This document shows positions 23,961-34,355 of a DNA stretch of 64,000 nt, piece after piece. The stretch covers positions 1,116,001-1,180,000 of the forward strand of contig JAIQDT010000190.1 of assembly GCA_021521415.1 (NCBI GenBank). Reading direction: 5' to 3'. The DNA comes from Bidens hawaiensis. Its lineage: Eukaryota > Streptophyta > Magnoliopsida > Asterales > Asteraceae. The notes under the pieces are model-generated. The model was not told the origin of the DNA. It made no database searches and saw nothing but the letters and a program-made list of their open reading frames with translations. The position numbers and the translations under genes are program-made. Within the stretch, counting starts at the first letter, position 1. Each line of letters opens with the position of its first letter.

Positions 23961-24495
23961 GGATCAGGATCATAAGAGAATCTTTTTGAAATTGAGAACT
24001 ATGAGAACCATTATGGATCATAAAAAACCAAAAAATAAAAAAAATCATAAAATAAAATAAAATACAAAAATCAAAAAAATAAAAAAATTAAAATTCTTAT
24101 TTTATCATCCCGGTTTCATAAAAAAAAACTCGGTTTAGCTAAATTATATACACATATGTATACTATATACATATATGTACATTTACATATTTTTTTGTAC
24201 ACATGTGTATAATTTAAGATAAATGATGTTGTACATATGTGTATATTACGTAACTAGAGATTAAATAAAATTATACATATGTGTATAATACAATGTTTTT
24301 TTTGTTTTTTTTCTATTTTTTTATTTTATTTAATGAAACCGGAATGAAATATAAGAATTTTTGTTTTTTTACTTTTTTAAAATTTTTATTATTTTTGTTT
24401 TATGATTTTTTAAATATTTTTTAAAGGTGTTTTTAGTGGTTTAAAATGGTTCTCAAAGTTCTCAATTTGCAAATGGTTCTCTTAGATCCTTACCC
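23961..24495. mobile_element. 535-bp MITE with ~50-bp TIRs in (TA)n
   Basis: The left end reads GGATCATAAGAGAATC, AAATTGAGAACT and TGAGAACCATT; the right end, inverted, reads GGATCTAAGAGAACC, AAATTGAGAACT and TGAGAACCATT. TA tracts flank both sides. The core is A- and T-rich with an inner inverted block (AAATAAGAATT...CCGGTTTCAT against ATGAAACCGG). No coding capacity. Confidence 0.85.
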
Positions 24496-24568
24496 ATATA
24501 TATATATATATATATTATGATATTGTATGGTAGTTTTAGATACATTTTGTTACATATCTAACTTCAAC

Positions 24569-24595
24569 CCGTGTTTAACACGGATACTATCCTAG
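24569..24595 (+). other. Helitron 3' terminus (hairpin plus CTAG)
   Basis: Palindrome CCGTGTTTAACACGG at 24569-24583 (7-bp arms, 1-base loop), 8 bases, then CTAG at 24592-24595 and a host T. This is the expected order for a Helitron 3' end. Confidence 0.75.
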
Positions 24596-24979
24596 TGTAA
24601 TATATAGGAGTGGCTGCATGCGTACAATTCACTTGGTACTGCCTATTTATTTTTGACAAGCCTAATTTGTGTTTTTCACGTAATCTGTGTAGTAACATGG
24701 TGTGTTTGATCAGAGTTGAAAGATATCATGTACTTATTTTCATATTTTATAATCATGTTTTTTAACCGGAGCTCTACTTTAAAATAATGATTAATTTATT
24801 TAATATCACAATTACGTGTTAATAGTTGAAAACTTATTAATTGAATTTGATTTGAAACAAAACTAGATTTTTTTATAGAATTGATATAAACAATGGTAAG
24901 GTGGTAACCATAACTAAAGCACAGAGTACAACTTAATTAGTGAAGCACAAATGAGGGTACGTTAGCAAAGAGGATAAGA

Positions 24980-25580
24980 TGGCTTCATACTAGCGCAATA
25001 TCAAGCGCTCATGCTGAACTTCACAACATGCAAAGTGAAACATATAAAGCGAAGTGAAAACAAACAGGCGTATGCGCTTAGCAAATTGGCATCGGTAAGC
25101 TTTGGCCCCTTGGCAAAAGAAATCCATGTCGAAGTCCTTGATAATCCTTCGGTCCCCGTCAAAGAAGTCTGTGCCATTTGTACAAGCATCACCAATTGGA
25201 TGACACCGATCATCAATTTGTTATCCTCAGGTGCATTACCGGACAAAAAGGAGGAAGCCAGAAAGATACGTCATAAAGCATTAAACTATCAAATGAAAGA
25301 AGGAATTCTGTACAGGCGATCTTATTTGGAACCACTCCTCCGGTGTGTGGACCCGCAAGATACGAATTATCTGCTTCAAGAAATTCATGAAGGCATTTGT
25401 GGGATCCACGCATGGCCATGAATGGTAGTAGCAAAAATCATGAACGCAAGGTATTATTGACAAGGTATGCACGTGGATGCGGAAAAATAAATCCGCAGGT
25501 GTAGCGCATGCCAAAGACACGCGCCAAATACCCTGCGACCAAAAAACAATATGATATCGGTAAAGTCGGCATGGTCATTC
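24980..25580 (+). pseudogene. Tat-type gypsy RNase H tail and integrase zinc-binding region
   Basis: Plus strand, entering abruptly near 24980 (5' part of the element missing). NFTTCKVKHIKRSENK, then QAYALSKLASVSFGPLAK, corresponds to the end of RNase H of Tat-lineage elements; the usual ADALSK aspartate is changed to tyrosine (AYALSK). Next are the linker (IRHKALNYQMKEGILYRRSY) and the start of the integrase with HEGICGIHAW, then after stops and frame changes RRCSACQRHA, the HHCC zinc-binding pattern. The gene directs reverse transcription and integration. Stops at 25422 and 25463 or so and frame changes show that it is dead. The neighbouring antisense gene fits the Tat lineage. Confidence 0.85.
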
Positions 25581-26522
25581 CAAAAATGGGCTATTGATAT
25601 ATGGGTCCATTTCTAGAAGCGCTAGGGAGGGTGAAGTTCTTAATAGTCGCCATAGACTACTTCACCAAATGGATCGAAGCAAAGCCACTTGCAACCATCA
25701 ATGGCGCCAGCGTTAAGAAGTTTATTTGGGAGTTCATCATTTTCCGTTTTGGTTTACCAATATATATCGTCAGCGATAGTGGCATACAATTCGCCAACCA
25801 GGGCATCAAAGCTTGGTTCTCTCATAATTGAACATAAGCCAAATGTTTACGTCCGTTGCACACCCACAAGGAACGGTGAAGTTGAACGCGCTAACCGAAG
25901 CATTGTTGATGGTGCCAAGGGGAGACTCGATGGTTATAGGTCGGGAAGGATAAACCAAGTCGCACATGTACTTTGGGCCACCCGCACACAAAAAAATACA
26001 TGCAATGCGGAGACACCGTTTAGCCTAACTTATGGCACAGATTCAATGTTCCCGACGGAAATAGGTCTATCCTCACCGCGCTTCTTGTAAATAGATGAAG
26101 ATAATGATTAACAAAGGCGTATAGACCTAATGCTTTTAAAAGAACGGCGGGAACTGGCCGCAATGCGCGAGCAGAATGACAAGCGCCAGCCCCAAAAATA
26201 TTATGACTCAAAGTTTGTGAGTTCAACGCAGGAGATTACGTCATTCGAAACAACGAGGCATCAAGATGCATGTGCTAAGGAAGCTATCGCCAAATTGGGA
26301 AGGGCCTTAACAAATAAAAAAGGTCCTAGGCAAAGGCCGATATGTGCTGATTCAACTAGATGGCTCCCCGATTCCAAGAACATGGAACGCGGCGCGACTA
26401 TGAAGATGTTATATGTGAATCTATTTCATTATTATGTAAAAACGGGCCAAGGGCCATATGTTATTAATGAAAACGATACTCCGCAGTTAAAAACCTTTGT
26501 CTGGAAAAGACATAATATTTAA
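25560..26522 (+). pseudogene. Tat-type gypsy integrase core and C-terminal region
   Basis: Plus strand. SFQKWAIDI (first D) is followed after a 1-base shift by MGPFLEALGRVKFLIVAID, YFTKWIEAKPLATI, FRFGLPIYIVSDSGIQFA (second D), and after another shift GEVERANRSI (E) with GRLDGYRSGRINQVAHVLW and ETPFSLTYGTDSMFPTEIG. The tail (26130-26522) holds ERRELAAMREQNDKRQ, QKYYDSK, then after frame changes remnants of the GPY/F-like end (KGPRQR, ADSTRWLPDSKN). All three acidic catalytic residues can be found, but never in one frame. The gene ends about 130 bases before the antisense gene's 3' end, so the two genes converge. Confidence 0.87.
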
Positions 26523-26657
26523 AAAACAAAGAATGCAAAGAATTCTTTAAGCAAGAGTCTTTCTTTAACAAAAAAGGATTTCAAAAAAGCGGATACCAAT
26601 ATCCGTTATACAAACTACAAGGATTTACAAAAAAACATCTTACACTTATATACAACA

Positions 26658-29600
26658 CTATTCTACACGAGGAGAAGCTTCATAGTCTACTATGTCTTCA
26701 GCTTCCTCCTCTGTTGGATCTTGACGTGAAGAAAAATCATCGCCAGTTGCAGAAGAAGGACCCACCTTTGATGACTCCAACAACTCCTTCAGCTTCTGCA
26801 CGTCATCTTCTTCTTTTGCATACTGGGCAATGATAGACAAAATGAGAAACGAAAGCACATCGTAGTTAGCCTTGGCGGCTTGATATTCCGCTTCCACATC
26901 AATGTCAGGAAGCGTGTAGAGTTCCAGGGGAAGTTAATCTCGCACATGTGTCACAGCCTCCTGGAAACCAGACTTGTGCCCCAGCTGCGACGCAGCCGTC
27001 ACAAGCTACCCAACGCTCTTGGTCATTGCATCATCTTTTATGATGTGTTGGGAAACTTACAAAAGTTAACAGATTTAAGAAACGATATAAAAAATATAAT
27101 AGGTTGAATAGTGAAGTAAAGAGGATATACCTTGCGGATGGATTGCTTTAGCAGCCAATCGCGGTCACTGGCAACGACGACACACTGAGCAGTTAACGAT
27201 TCAATAGTTTGCTCAAGAGTGACAATCACGTCTGCCAGCTTACCTGCATCCGCCTTCCGGACTGCCGCTTCAGCCGCCAATTCTTCAACCCGCGTGCGCA
27301 GGTTGGCGTTCTCTTGCTCATGCTTGGCGGTGACCTCCTTTGCTGCAAAAGTTCGGGCGCGTGCATCAGCAAGATCTTCATTAGATTTCTTGCACGCGGC
27401 CTGAAACTCTTTGTAGCGGCTCAGCGCGCTCATGAACAGACTCCGCAAGTCTGCCTCAACCTTCACTAACTTTCCTTCAGCAGCAGCTAGAGCCTGGCGT
27501 TGCCCCACAACTATACGACCCGCCTTCTTTGGGGTCTCTTCGCAACTCTTCACGACAAGCTCCATTTCTCTCATGGAAGCAGCAACCTCGATCTTTTCAG
27601 CATGTAGAGCTTGATTATCACGAATGATCTCCGCCAAACTAGAGAGACCTTGAATGGTATCATATATGCCATCGGGATCCAAACCGTCGCGAGACTGAAA
27701 CTTGCGGGTGACACATTCCCCAGTTAAACAACATGCTCCAAAATCTCGGCGCACACAACGGGGTCTTCAAAATTGGCATCGCGGGTAATATTCCACTTAG
27801 GCAGATAAGCTTGATTAGCCTCGATGGAATCGCGGGGGTTTATATCTACGTCCCCTGTTACACTGCCAGCATCACCACCGCTGCTACCACCAAGGTCAAA
27901 AAAAATTTGCCATCTACGACCGCCCCAATTTGGAAAGGGGGTAGTTGAACAACCTCATCACCGTCAAGTACAAAGTCCCTGGCGGCGAAACCTCCGTAGA
28001 CTTTAAGAAGTCAGTAACGACATAGGACAAGATGCCTTGTTCACTGACTTCCCAGATGGAACCTCAAGCGACTTGTCCAAGGTCGCTATTACGGGTTTAA
28101 AAATTGACGCTGAAGTTTGACCTCAGGCGGAACAACCAACTCTGCCGTCACCGGCACTGACGTCAAAATGGTTTCGGCCTCCGACGGGCCAACCACACCC
28201 GTCGTCATCTGCAAAGTCACCGACTGAATAATAGGGAAGGCCTTAGACGAGTCGCCCACACACATATCATAGGCGAACAAACCACTGACGCGCTAGCCGT
28301 CATAGATGTGACAGCTACGCATCAACACCAGTTTGTTCCTTCTTCCGCGCCTTCTGGGCGTCTAAAAAAAGAAAACATGAGTAAAACCAAGTGAAATGGG
28401 AAACAAGAAAGAAGTTGACTCAGTATTATTACCTGGAGACTTAACCAGGCCACTTAGCTTCACGAACCCGCCAAGTCGGGCCTTCTTAAAGAGAGGAACT
28501 TCCTCCTCTTCCTTGTCATCGTCCACCGAGGTAAACCCAGTTTTGTGTGGGACAGTGAACGCTCCAGCGTTCACGGTGGAACCAACCAAGGAAGCATGGG
28601 ACGTTATGGTATCCCCAACAATTCCAGGCTGAAAGACTGAAGGAAACACAATGCCTTCCACAACCTGGCTGTAGTTGGTTGGGAGTGGATTTGGGTCCAA
28701 GACAGTACCTAACATATCCAGAACCGTCGTGGAAGAAATGATAAGCGGGCCAAACAGTACATCAGAGATGACGATATCATCGCCATCATCCTCTAGAAGG
28801 GGCCTCTTCTTGGCACCCTTTGAAGAGGCAGCCATCTTCCCGCTGCCGCCTTGTGGCATCTTCCCTTCGCATTTAGGAAAGCACAAAATATGATATCTCT
28901 TACCTGTAAAATACGAACACGCACATCCATATGTCATATGGTTCAGAAAACAATGATATGGTGTCAATGTAGCTTCACCCTCTCTTGGGTTAACAAAGCT
29001 AGGAGATGGTTGCACCAAGGTGGAAGTGTTTGGTTCGTAGGAAGGGGAAAAACAAAGTTATGAGCCTCCTGGTTAGGATCGGCTCCTCCAGGGGACCTAG
29101 CTCCCGCTAGTAAAGGATTTTCACGCCCTCCGTCGATGGTTGCAACAACAGAAACGGATCATCCACCTCTGCAATAAAGTGGTAACTATTAAACACACAC
29201 ACCCAAAGAGAATTTCTTATTACATTGACCACCATTCTGGACGTATGGAACCATCAGGGGATCGCTCCAGATGCGACTCATCCCTAACAGAACCAGCGCG
29301 TACTCCTGATACGAACGGAGCAGAGAAAGGCTAGCCTTCAACTTATTATACAAGTATGCACCAGAATACGGAAATGGTATAGGTTCCGGAAGCTCTTTGC
29401 CTTCAGCAAAATGCATCGCATGAGGAACCACATGCTCGGTAACGTAGAAGAAGATGCACATCCACTCGTGTAGGCTATTAGGCATGTCAAGAGCGATGGC
29501 TTTGATTATAGAACGAGTATACAAATTATACAAGCACTGGGAGTTGCGCCACTGATAGAAAGCCACCAACTTGTCAGCCAAAGGGGTTATACCTAGGCAG

Positions 29601-29965
29601 TAACAAGTAAACTCGAAATGGCGGAGACGGGCCATTCCGAGAGGATGTATTTGGTTTAAATGCAACCCAAACACATCCAGAACCTCCATCAGGAAATGAG
29701 TGATGGGCAAACAGAAGTTTCCAAGGAAGAAATACTCCATGTACATGACAGTCTTGCCGACAAGAGCTTGCACCACCGTTCTGTCTTGAGCCGACAGTTC
29801 CGGCTAAAAAATAGGGTCAATACAGAAAGTCTTGACCACCTCGTCAAAGTCGGAACAAGACATCCAACAACCAACGAACTCCATGGTGTGAGTTTTCTTA
29901 GAACTCTTCTCGTTATCTGACTGAGAAGAACCAGCCACATAGGGAGAAAATCGGGAAATACTAAA
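26658..29965 (-). pseudogene. Antisense accessory gene of a Tat-type element (putative gypsy-type transposon domain), broken
   Basis: A multi-exon gene opposite to pol. Exon 1 (about 29965-29190) carries KTHTMEFVGCWMSCSDFDEV, one in-frame TAG after CIDPIF, then FLGNFCLPITHFLMEVLD, FGLHLNQIHPLGMARL, HFEFTCYCLGITPLADKL and IFFYVTEHVVPHAMHF; this matches the N-terminal domain annotated as 'putative gypsy type transposon' (PF04195). Later exons: about 28900-28440 (basic patch SSKGAKKRPLL, acidic DDDKEEEEVPLF), 28290-28090, and 27754-27130, a long coiled coil (ALAAAEGKLVKVEADL, ARTFAAKEVTAKHEQENANL, RVEELAAEAAVRKADAGKLA). The last exon (27047-26658) has two stops. Such antisense genes between pol and the 3' LTR are known for the Tat lineage; their job is unknown. 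Exon borders are approximate. Confidence 0.8.
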
Positions 29966-30366
29966 AGGTTCACTATAGAAAAGGTAGTATAAGATGAAAA
30001 GAGAGAGAGAGTGAAAAGCAAGATGAGTAGAATAAAAAATGATGCCCAACACATCCTTTTATGCTCATCGCATTTATGCCGGGGAGTAAAATCGAGGCAG
30101 ATAAAACGGGTAAACAAATGAGAACAAGGCACGTAAAAACAAGGCAGTAAAATGTGTTACAGCCTGGTACGTCACCGGGATTCTCGGCCACGCGGCTGAT
30201 ACAGACGAAAAAGCTGCCTGCAAGACGTAACCATCATAAAAAATGTCACATATCATGCGCCCATATCCTGGCATTCATTAAATTCATCTCTCTCTGCCAA
30301 GAACACGTGTCATTTCAACTATAACCACAACACTTGGTGAAAATCATCAAATACAAGTATGACGGA

Positions 30367-30545
30367 AAAAGGCTCCGCCTAAGGAAGGTTCACAATAACC
30401 TCCCGCCATAAAAGGCTTCGCCTAAGGAAGGTTCACAATAACCTCCCGCTAGAAAAGGCTCTGCTAAAGAAGGTTCACAACAACCTCCCGCCAATAAAGA
30501 CTCCGCCTAAGGAAGGTTCACAACTTCGCCTAAGGAAGGTTCTTC
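30367..30545. repeat. 43-bp tandem repeat (about four copies)
   Basis: Units start near 30367, 30410, 30453 and 30495 with AAAAGGCTCCGCCTAAGGAA or a variant, then GGTTCACAATAACCTCCCGC; a partial fifth follows. It lies upstream of the antisense gene, where the 3' UTR of a Tat element is expected. Hypervariable tandem repeats in that place are known for Tat/Ogre elements of legumes. Confidence 0.9.
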
Positions 30546-30884
30546 TTTGGGTCAACGTTTAACCGTAATCAAACCTTTATTTGCGTATAATCATTATAAA
30601 GAGAGAAAGTGGGTTGAATAACTTACCAAATGCTACAACGCTCTCAAAATATTATGGCGTTCTTATGTTAAAATATCTCCATATCTTTTGTATTTTAATT
30701 GAATCTAGCGTAGTAGTTTCAAAAAAACCCGCATCCACAAATAACACATAAGTAATCAGTTTATCAAACCTAGCGTGGTTGTGGTGGGGTTAGAGAAATA
30801 CAAACATGTGAGCAGGAGAGTTGGGGTATACGTGGATAAAAAGTGAGCTTCATGGTGGCAACACAAAGTTGTACAATTTGCTTC
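30546..30884. other. Noncoding stretch, possibly remnant of Tat 3' end; no clear LTR
   Basis: No coding region. A 3' LTR for the Tat element of 24980-30545 would be expected here, but I could not identify its ends. Confidence 0.4.
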
Positions 30885-31180
30885 ACGAAATGAATTAATG
30901 GCTACAGTACATCCTATACAAGTTTTATATTGTGTCTTTTACTCATTTTCGTTATTGTGTCGTTGATGTCGGTATTATGTTTTTTCGTCGTTTTTTTGGA
31001 ACGAGAATGATGGAAGAAACAATTTGAGTTTTTAATTTTTTTTGTTTATTATTTATATACTGAGTTATGATTTTTTTATTATTTTTTTTTTGAATTTTTA
31101 TTGACTGGTTTTTTGTGTGACCACAAATCATTCACACACTTATCATTTTTATCTTCATTTGTATTTTAACCATTTCCTGC
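30885..31180. repeat. One-armed partial copy of the 10680-11250 inverted-repeat element
   Basis: Shares the TTGTGTCTTTT core motif, CATTTTCGTTATTGTGT, GAACGAGAATGATGG, GAAACAATTTGAGTTTTT, TGAGTTATGATTTTTT, and the end TTTTGTGTGACCACAAATC. Only the right arm and part of the core are present. Confidence 0.65.
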
Positions 31181-31459
31181 TTTATTATTATTAATATTAT
31201 TATTATTTATACATTTTTGAACATTTTTAAAAGTTACCTACGCATGTCACATGTGTAGGTCATTTGTAGTAAATATACCTATATATGTGGAGGGTTAAAA
31301 TAAGCAAAATTTTCATATTGTATAAGTATATTCACATTTAATCCATCAAAATATGTGTGTGGAGTTTTTATAATGTAGGGAGTGTTTTAGGGTGTTGTGA
31401 GAAAAGTAGAGAGATATGAAGTGATTTTTCTGTCTACTGAAGAATTACTGTTCATGCCA
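31181..31459. other. AT-rich DNA, no gene seen
   Basis: Contains an ATT trinucleotide run near 31183-31210. Nothing else recognised. Confidence 0.5.
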
Positions 31460-32061
31460 TGTTTTGGCAAAAATTATCTAAACAATAATTGAGCAAATTC
31501 GTGAAGTGAGGTAGTGTGCTTTTCAGTGGTGAGGTAAGTAATATAGTAAACGAATGCGGTAAAAGTAAAGATGAACACAATGATGTAGTGAGGAAAAACC
31601 TTAGATCTCGTTGAGGATTCTCTAAAAAAACCTCGAGAGGGAAAAACTATCCTTCGCCGCATTTTATTAATGTAAAAATGGTGATTACAGCTCGGGAACT
31701 AGTTGAGAATGAAAGCTAGAATACAAGTGTGAGAACTGTGAGTGCAGAATGTGCCCTGTAACATTCTCAATAGCTTCATTTATATAGGAAATGAAAAAAA
31801 CAATAAATCCTACAAATCCGGGAACCCTAGCTGCCATAATCATTTAATGACTTATTCTTAATCTTACATGTATTTCAACTATTTCTCTGAGCTTATGGAA
31901 GAATGAGTCATCTAGCCGACCGTTTGAGTCTTGCGTAACCTACAAGCACAATATAAATATATCAAGCATAGTCGGTTAGTTCAGGATCCTGCAGCTAGCT
32001 GGGAATCCAAGATATCAGGGTAATTGTCAGGATCACATTTTGAATAAAATGACCCATAACA
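31460..32061 (-). repeat. LTR of a Tat-type element (3' LTR, minus strand)
   Basis: On minus the LTR starts TGTTATGGGTCATTTTATTC and ends GCCAAAACA, giving TGTT...AACA termini and 602 bp. A TATA-like CTATATAAATGAAG lies about 270 bases in, and AATAAAATG follows further down as a possible polyadenylation signal. Immediately upstream on minus is a purine-rich TTTTTGGGGACAA, a good polypurine tract. Upstream of that is the 5' end of an antisense gene on plus (32334), the order expected at the 3' end of a Tat element. The internal region further right is missing, so this is a truncated remnant. Confidence 0.7.
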
Positions 32062-32333
32062 ATTGTCCCCAAAAATGTTACAATTGTAAACCATTAATAC
32101 CCAGCTGTCACATTTTTCTCACTTAATAACAATTTTGAATTTTGACGGCATGAGGTAACTTGATAATACTTAGCGCAACTTCCGAGGCTAGCTAACCGCC
32201 ATTCATTTAATCCCGAGGAGACCCCTATAATTACTCTTGATTTGTTTAAAATCTTCACTCATCTTCCAACTCCAGGTAACTTTTCCCTTTCTCTTATTTA
32301 GGGTTTTTTCTTCTTCATCCCTTTCCGTCGATC

Positions 32334-32946
32334 ATGACAAAAAAGCGATCTTGAGATTCTGCTTCCAGCAGAGCGATCACACATCCTAATTTTGAATGTC
32401 AATATATCCGAGCCTGATTTTGAAACTTTTACTTTCTCCAACCTCGACCTGTCGTATCTTTAGTCTGGAAACACTTTTCCCACCGGAGCCAAATGTTTCC
32501 CTTTTGAAAAGAGTCTCCATTCCGACTGTATTCCAAGAAATGGGCTGGCTTTCTTGCTTATACATTCACCATCGGATTAACTTACCATTTCCTTGATTTG
32601 ATTGCTCATTTCTTCGAAGTCACCGACATTAGCTATATTAAAGTGATGCCAATTTTGTGGAGGGTTCTGTACATGCTTAACAAGCTCATCACAAGCCGTA
32701 ATATTGAATTGAAAATATCTGATTTGGTTGTCGTCTATAACCTTAGTATCCATGACTCTAGTCATTTTGAGCTTCAATTAAAATCCGGCCAAGTCCCCTG
32801 ATCCTAGAAACAAAAAGAAAAAATGGGCAATGTAATAGGAGATTATTCTTTGTCCAAAGGGATTCTATTCCCAGAGGTGAGGAACCTTACCAATGGGTTA
32901 AGAATGGTAGGAAATGTATCTAGGATTTACAAGGAACAATGGATAT
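32334..32946 (+). pseudogene. 5' part of a Tat antisense accessory gene, broken
   Basis: Starts at ATG 32334 (MTKKRS, then a TGA) about 270 bases from the end of the LTR at 32061 and pointing away from it. The best-preserved stretch (after several frame changes) is LAYTFTIGLTYHFLDLIAHF, FEVTDISYIKVMPILWRVLY and ELKISDLVVVYNLS, which fits the position and general pattern of the gypsy-type transposon domain of the gene at 26658-29965, although identity is low. Then LSKGILFPEVRNL and a stop near 32946. Sequence to the right changes to a CACTA terminus at 33012, so the rest of the gene is lost. The family call rests more on position than on sequence. Confidence 0.45.
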
Positions 32947-33011
32947 AATTGATACTTATCTTGTTTTTTGTCTGTGATTTTTAACGAAGTTTTTGATATT
33001 GTGACTCATAC

Positions 33012-34200
33012 CACTACGTGAAAATTGACCTTCGGTCACAAGAAAAAAGTGTGGCTGTAGGCCTTTAGCCACACACATCTGGTTCAGGTCAGGTGTGACC
33101 AAAGGTCGCGACACCGTGGATTTGATATGGCCACACACAGTTTTTAGTGGCCTTATGTGATTATAAGTGTGGCTAAAGGGTACTGGCATTAGTTGCTGGC
33201 CATCAAGAATCCTCTCCAACAAGTGTGGCTAAACGGTAGAAAATGGCCACATGACTATTTACTATGAGTGACAATTGCACGTATAGAGCCACATGAATTC
33301 ATGTTTTAGCCACATGAATTTTATAATAATGTGGCCAATAGGGTTGTTAAGCTTGCATTGTGACCTATACCGTGTGGATATAGCAAAGAAATGGCCATTT
33401 AAATTCAATAATAGAGTGGCTAATTATATCATATAGACACTAGATATTACATTAAAAGTGGCTAAAATGTTTACATGCCACTCAAACACTCCTTTGTAGA
33501 TAATAGTGTGGCTATTGTCTTACCGTTTTTCACACATAATGCTTTTTGTAATTTAAAGTGTGGCTATTGTCAAACTTTTCATCACACATAGTGAGGTACT
33601 GTGTGGCTAATCATATCATATAGACACTGGAGGTTATTGTCAATGTGACTAAAAATGTGAAATTGCTAGTCAAAAGCTCTTTTGTAGTTTGTGGTGTGGC
33701 TATTGTCTTACCGTTTTTCACACATAATGCTTTTCCTAATTTAAAGTAAGTGTGGCTATTATCAAACTTTTCGTCACACATAGTGATGTATTGTGTGGCC
33801 AAACATATCATATAGACACTGGAGGTTATTGTCAATGTGGCTAAAAATGTGAAGTTGCCACTCAAACACTCTTTTGTAGTTTGTGGTCCGGCCATTGTCT
33901 TACTGTTTTTCACACATAATGCTTTGTAATATAAAGGGTGGCTATTATCATACTTTTCGTCACACATAGTGATTTTTCCAGTGACGTTTGATCTCGTTTC
34001 GCAACACAAACAAAAACCAACTGATGAAAGTGTGGCCAATGTTTTGGTACCCTTTCGTCACACAAAAATGTTTTTGTTGTGGCTAACGGTCATTTATAGA
34101 CTCTAATTTTTGTAATTTCAGGTATGGCTATTGTCTTACTTTTGGCCACATCTATTTAATGTGTTCTATGTGGCCAAATTGTGTGTAATTAGGCAATATA
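33012..34200. mobile_element. CACTA element terminus with subterminal repeats
   Basis: Begins CACTACGTGAAAATTGACC. From there to about 34200 some eighteen copies of TGTGGCTA (or close variants such as TGTGGCCA) and of its complement TAGCCACA occur in both directions. Clustered short inverted motifs next to a CACTA end are the binding sites for TnpA-type proteins. In the inner part (about 33428-33990) the motifs lie in a larger tandem repeat of about 190 bp, three copies, marked by GTCTTACCGTTTTTCACA at 33517, 33705 and 33897. A matching right terminus (TAGTG) was not found in the window. Confidence 0.8.
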
Positions 34201-34355
34201 TAATTATTTTTATTTTTTGTGCAGTAATATAAAACAACTATAAGCAAGCATGACAAAATAAAATTAAAAACAAAGTATATTAACAATAATATTCACTTAA
34301 GCAAATGTATATGCAAAATATCTTACAAAATACAAAAATAATGACTACCCATTTA

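Larger units (their letters stand above)
17815..24621 (+). mobile_element. Helitron-like insertion flanked by a 26-bp direct repeat
   Basis: An identical 26-bp sequence (GTAATATATAGGAGTGGCTG plus six more bases) lies at 17815-17840 and 24596-24621. The inserted part ends at 24569-24595 with the palindrome CCGTGTTTAACACGG, 8 bases and CTAG followed by T, the classic Helitron 3' terminus. The left inner edge reads A then TCCTTTTCAG, compatible with a Helitron 5' TC. Helitrons do not normally duplicate the target, so the direct repeat is odd. Inside are two TIR elements in (TA)n (18871-23931 and 23961-24495). No Rep-helicase gene is present. Confidence 0.6.

Noticed and set aside
30367..30545. 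Regularly spaced repeat resembling a CRISPR array
   Set aside because: The units are continuous 43-bp tandem repeats without unique spacers, in a plant retrotransposon 3' UTR.
33611..34039. Minus-strand frame of 142 codons
   Set aside because: It is a translation of the 190-bp tandem repeat of the CACTA subterminal region; the protein repeats because the DNA does.
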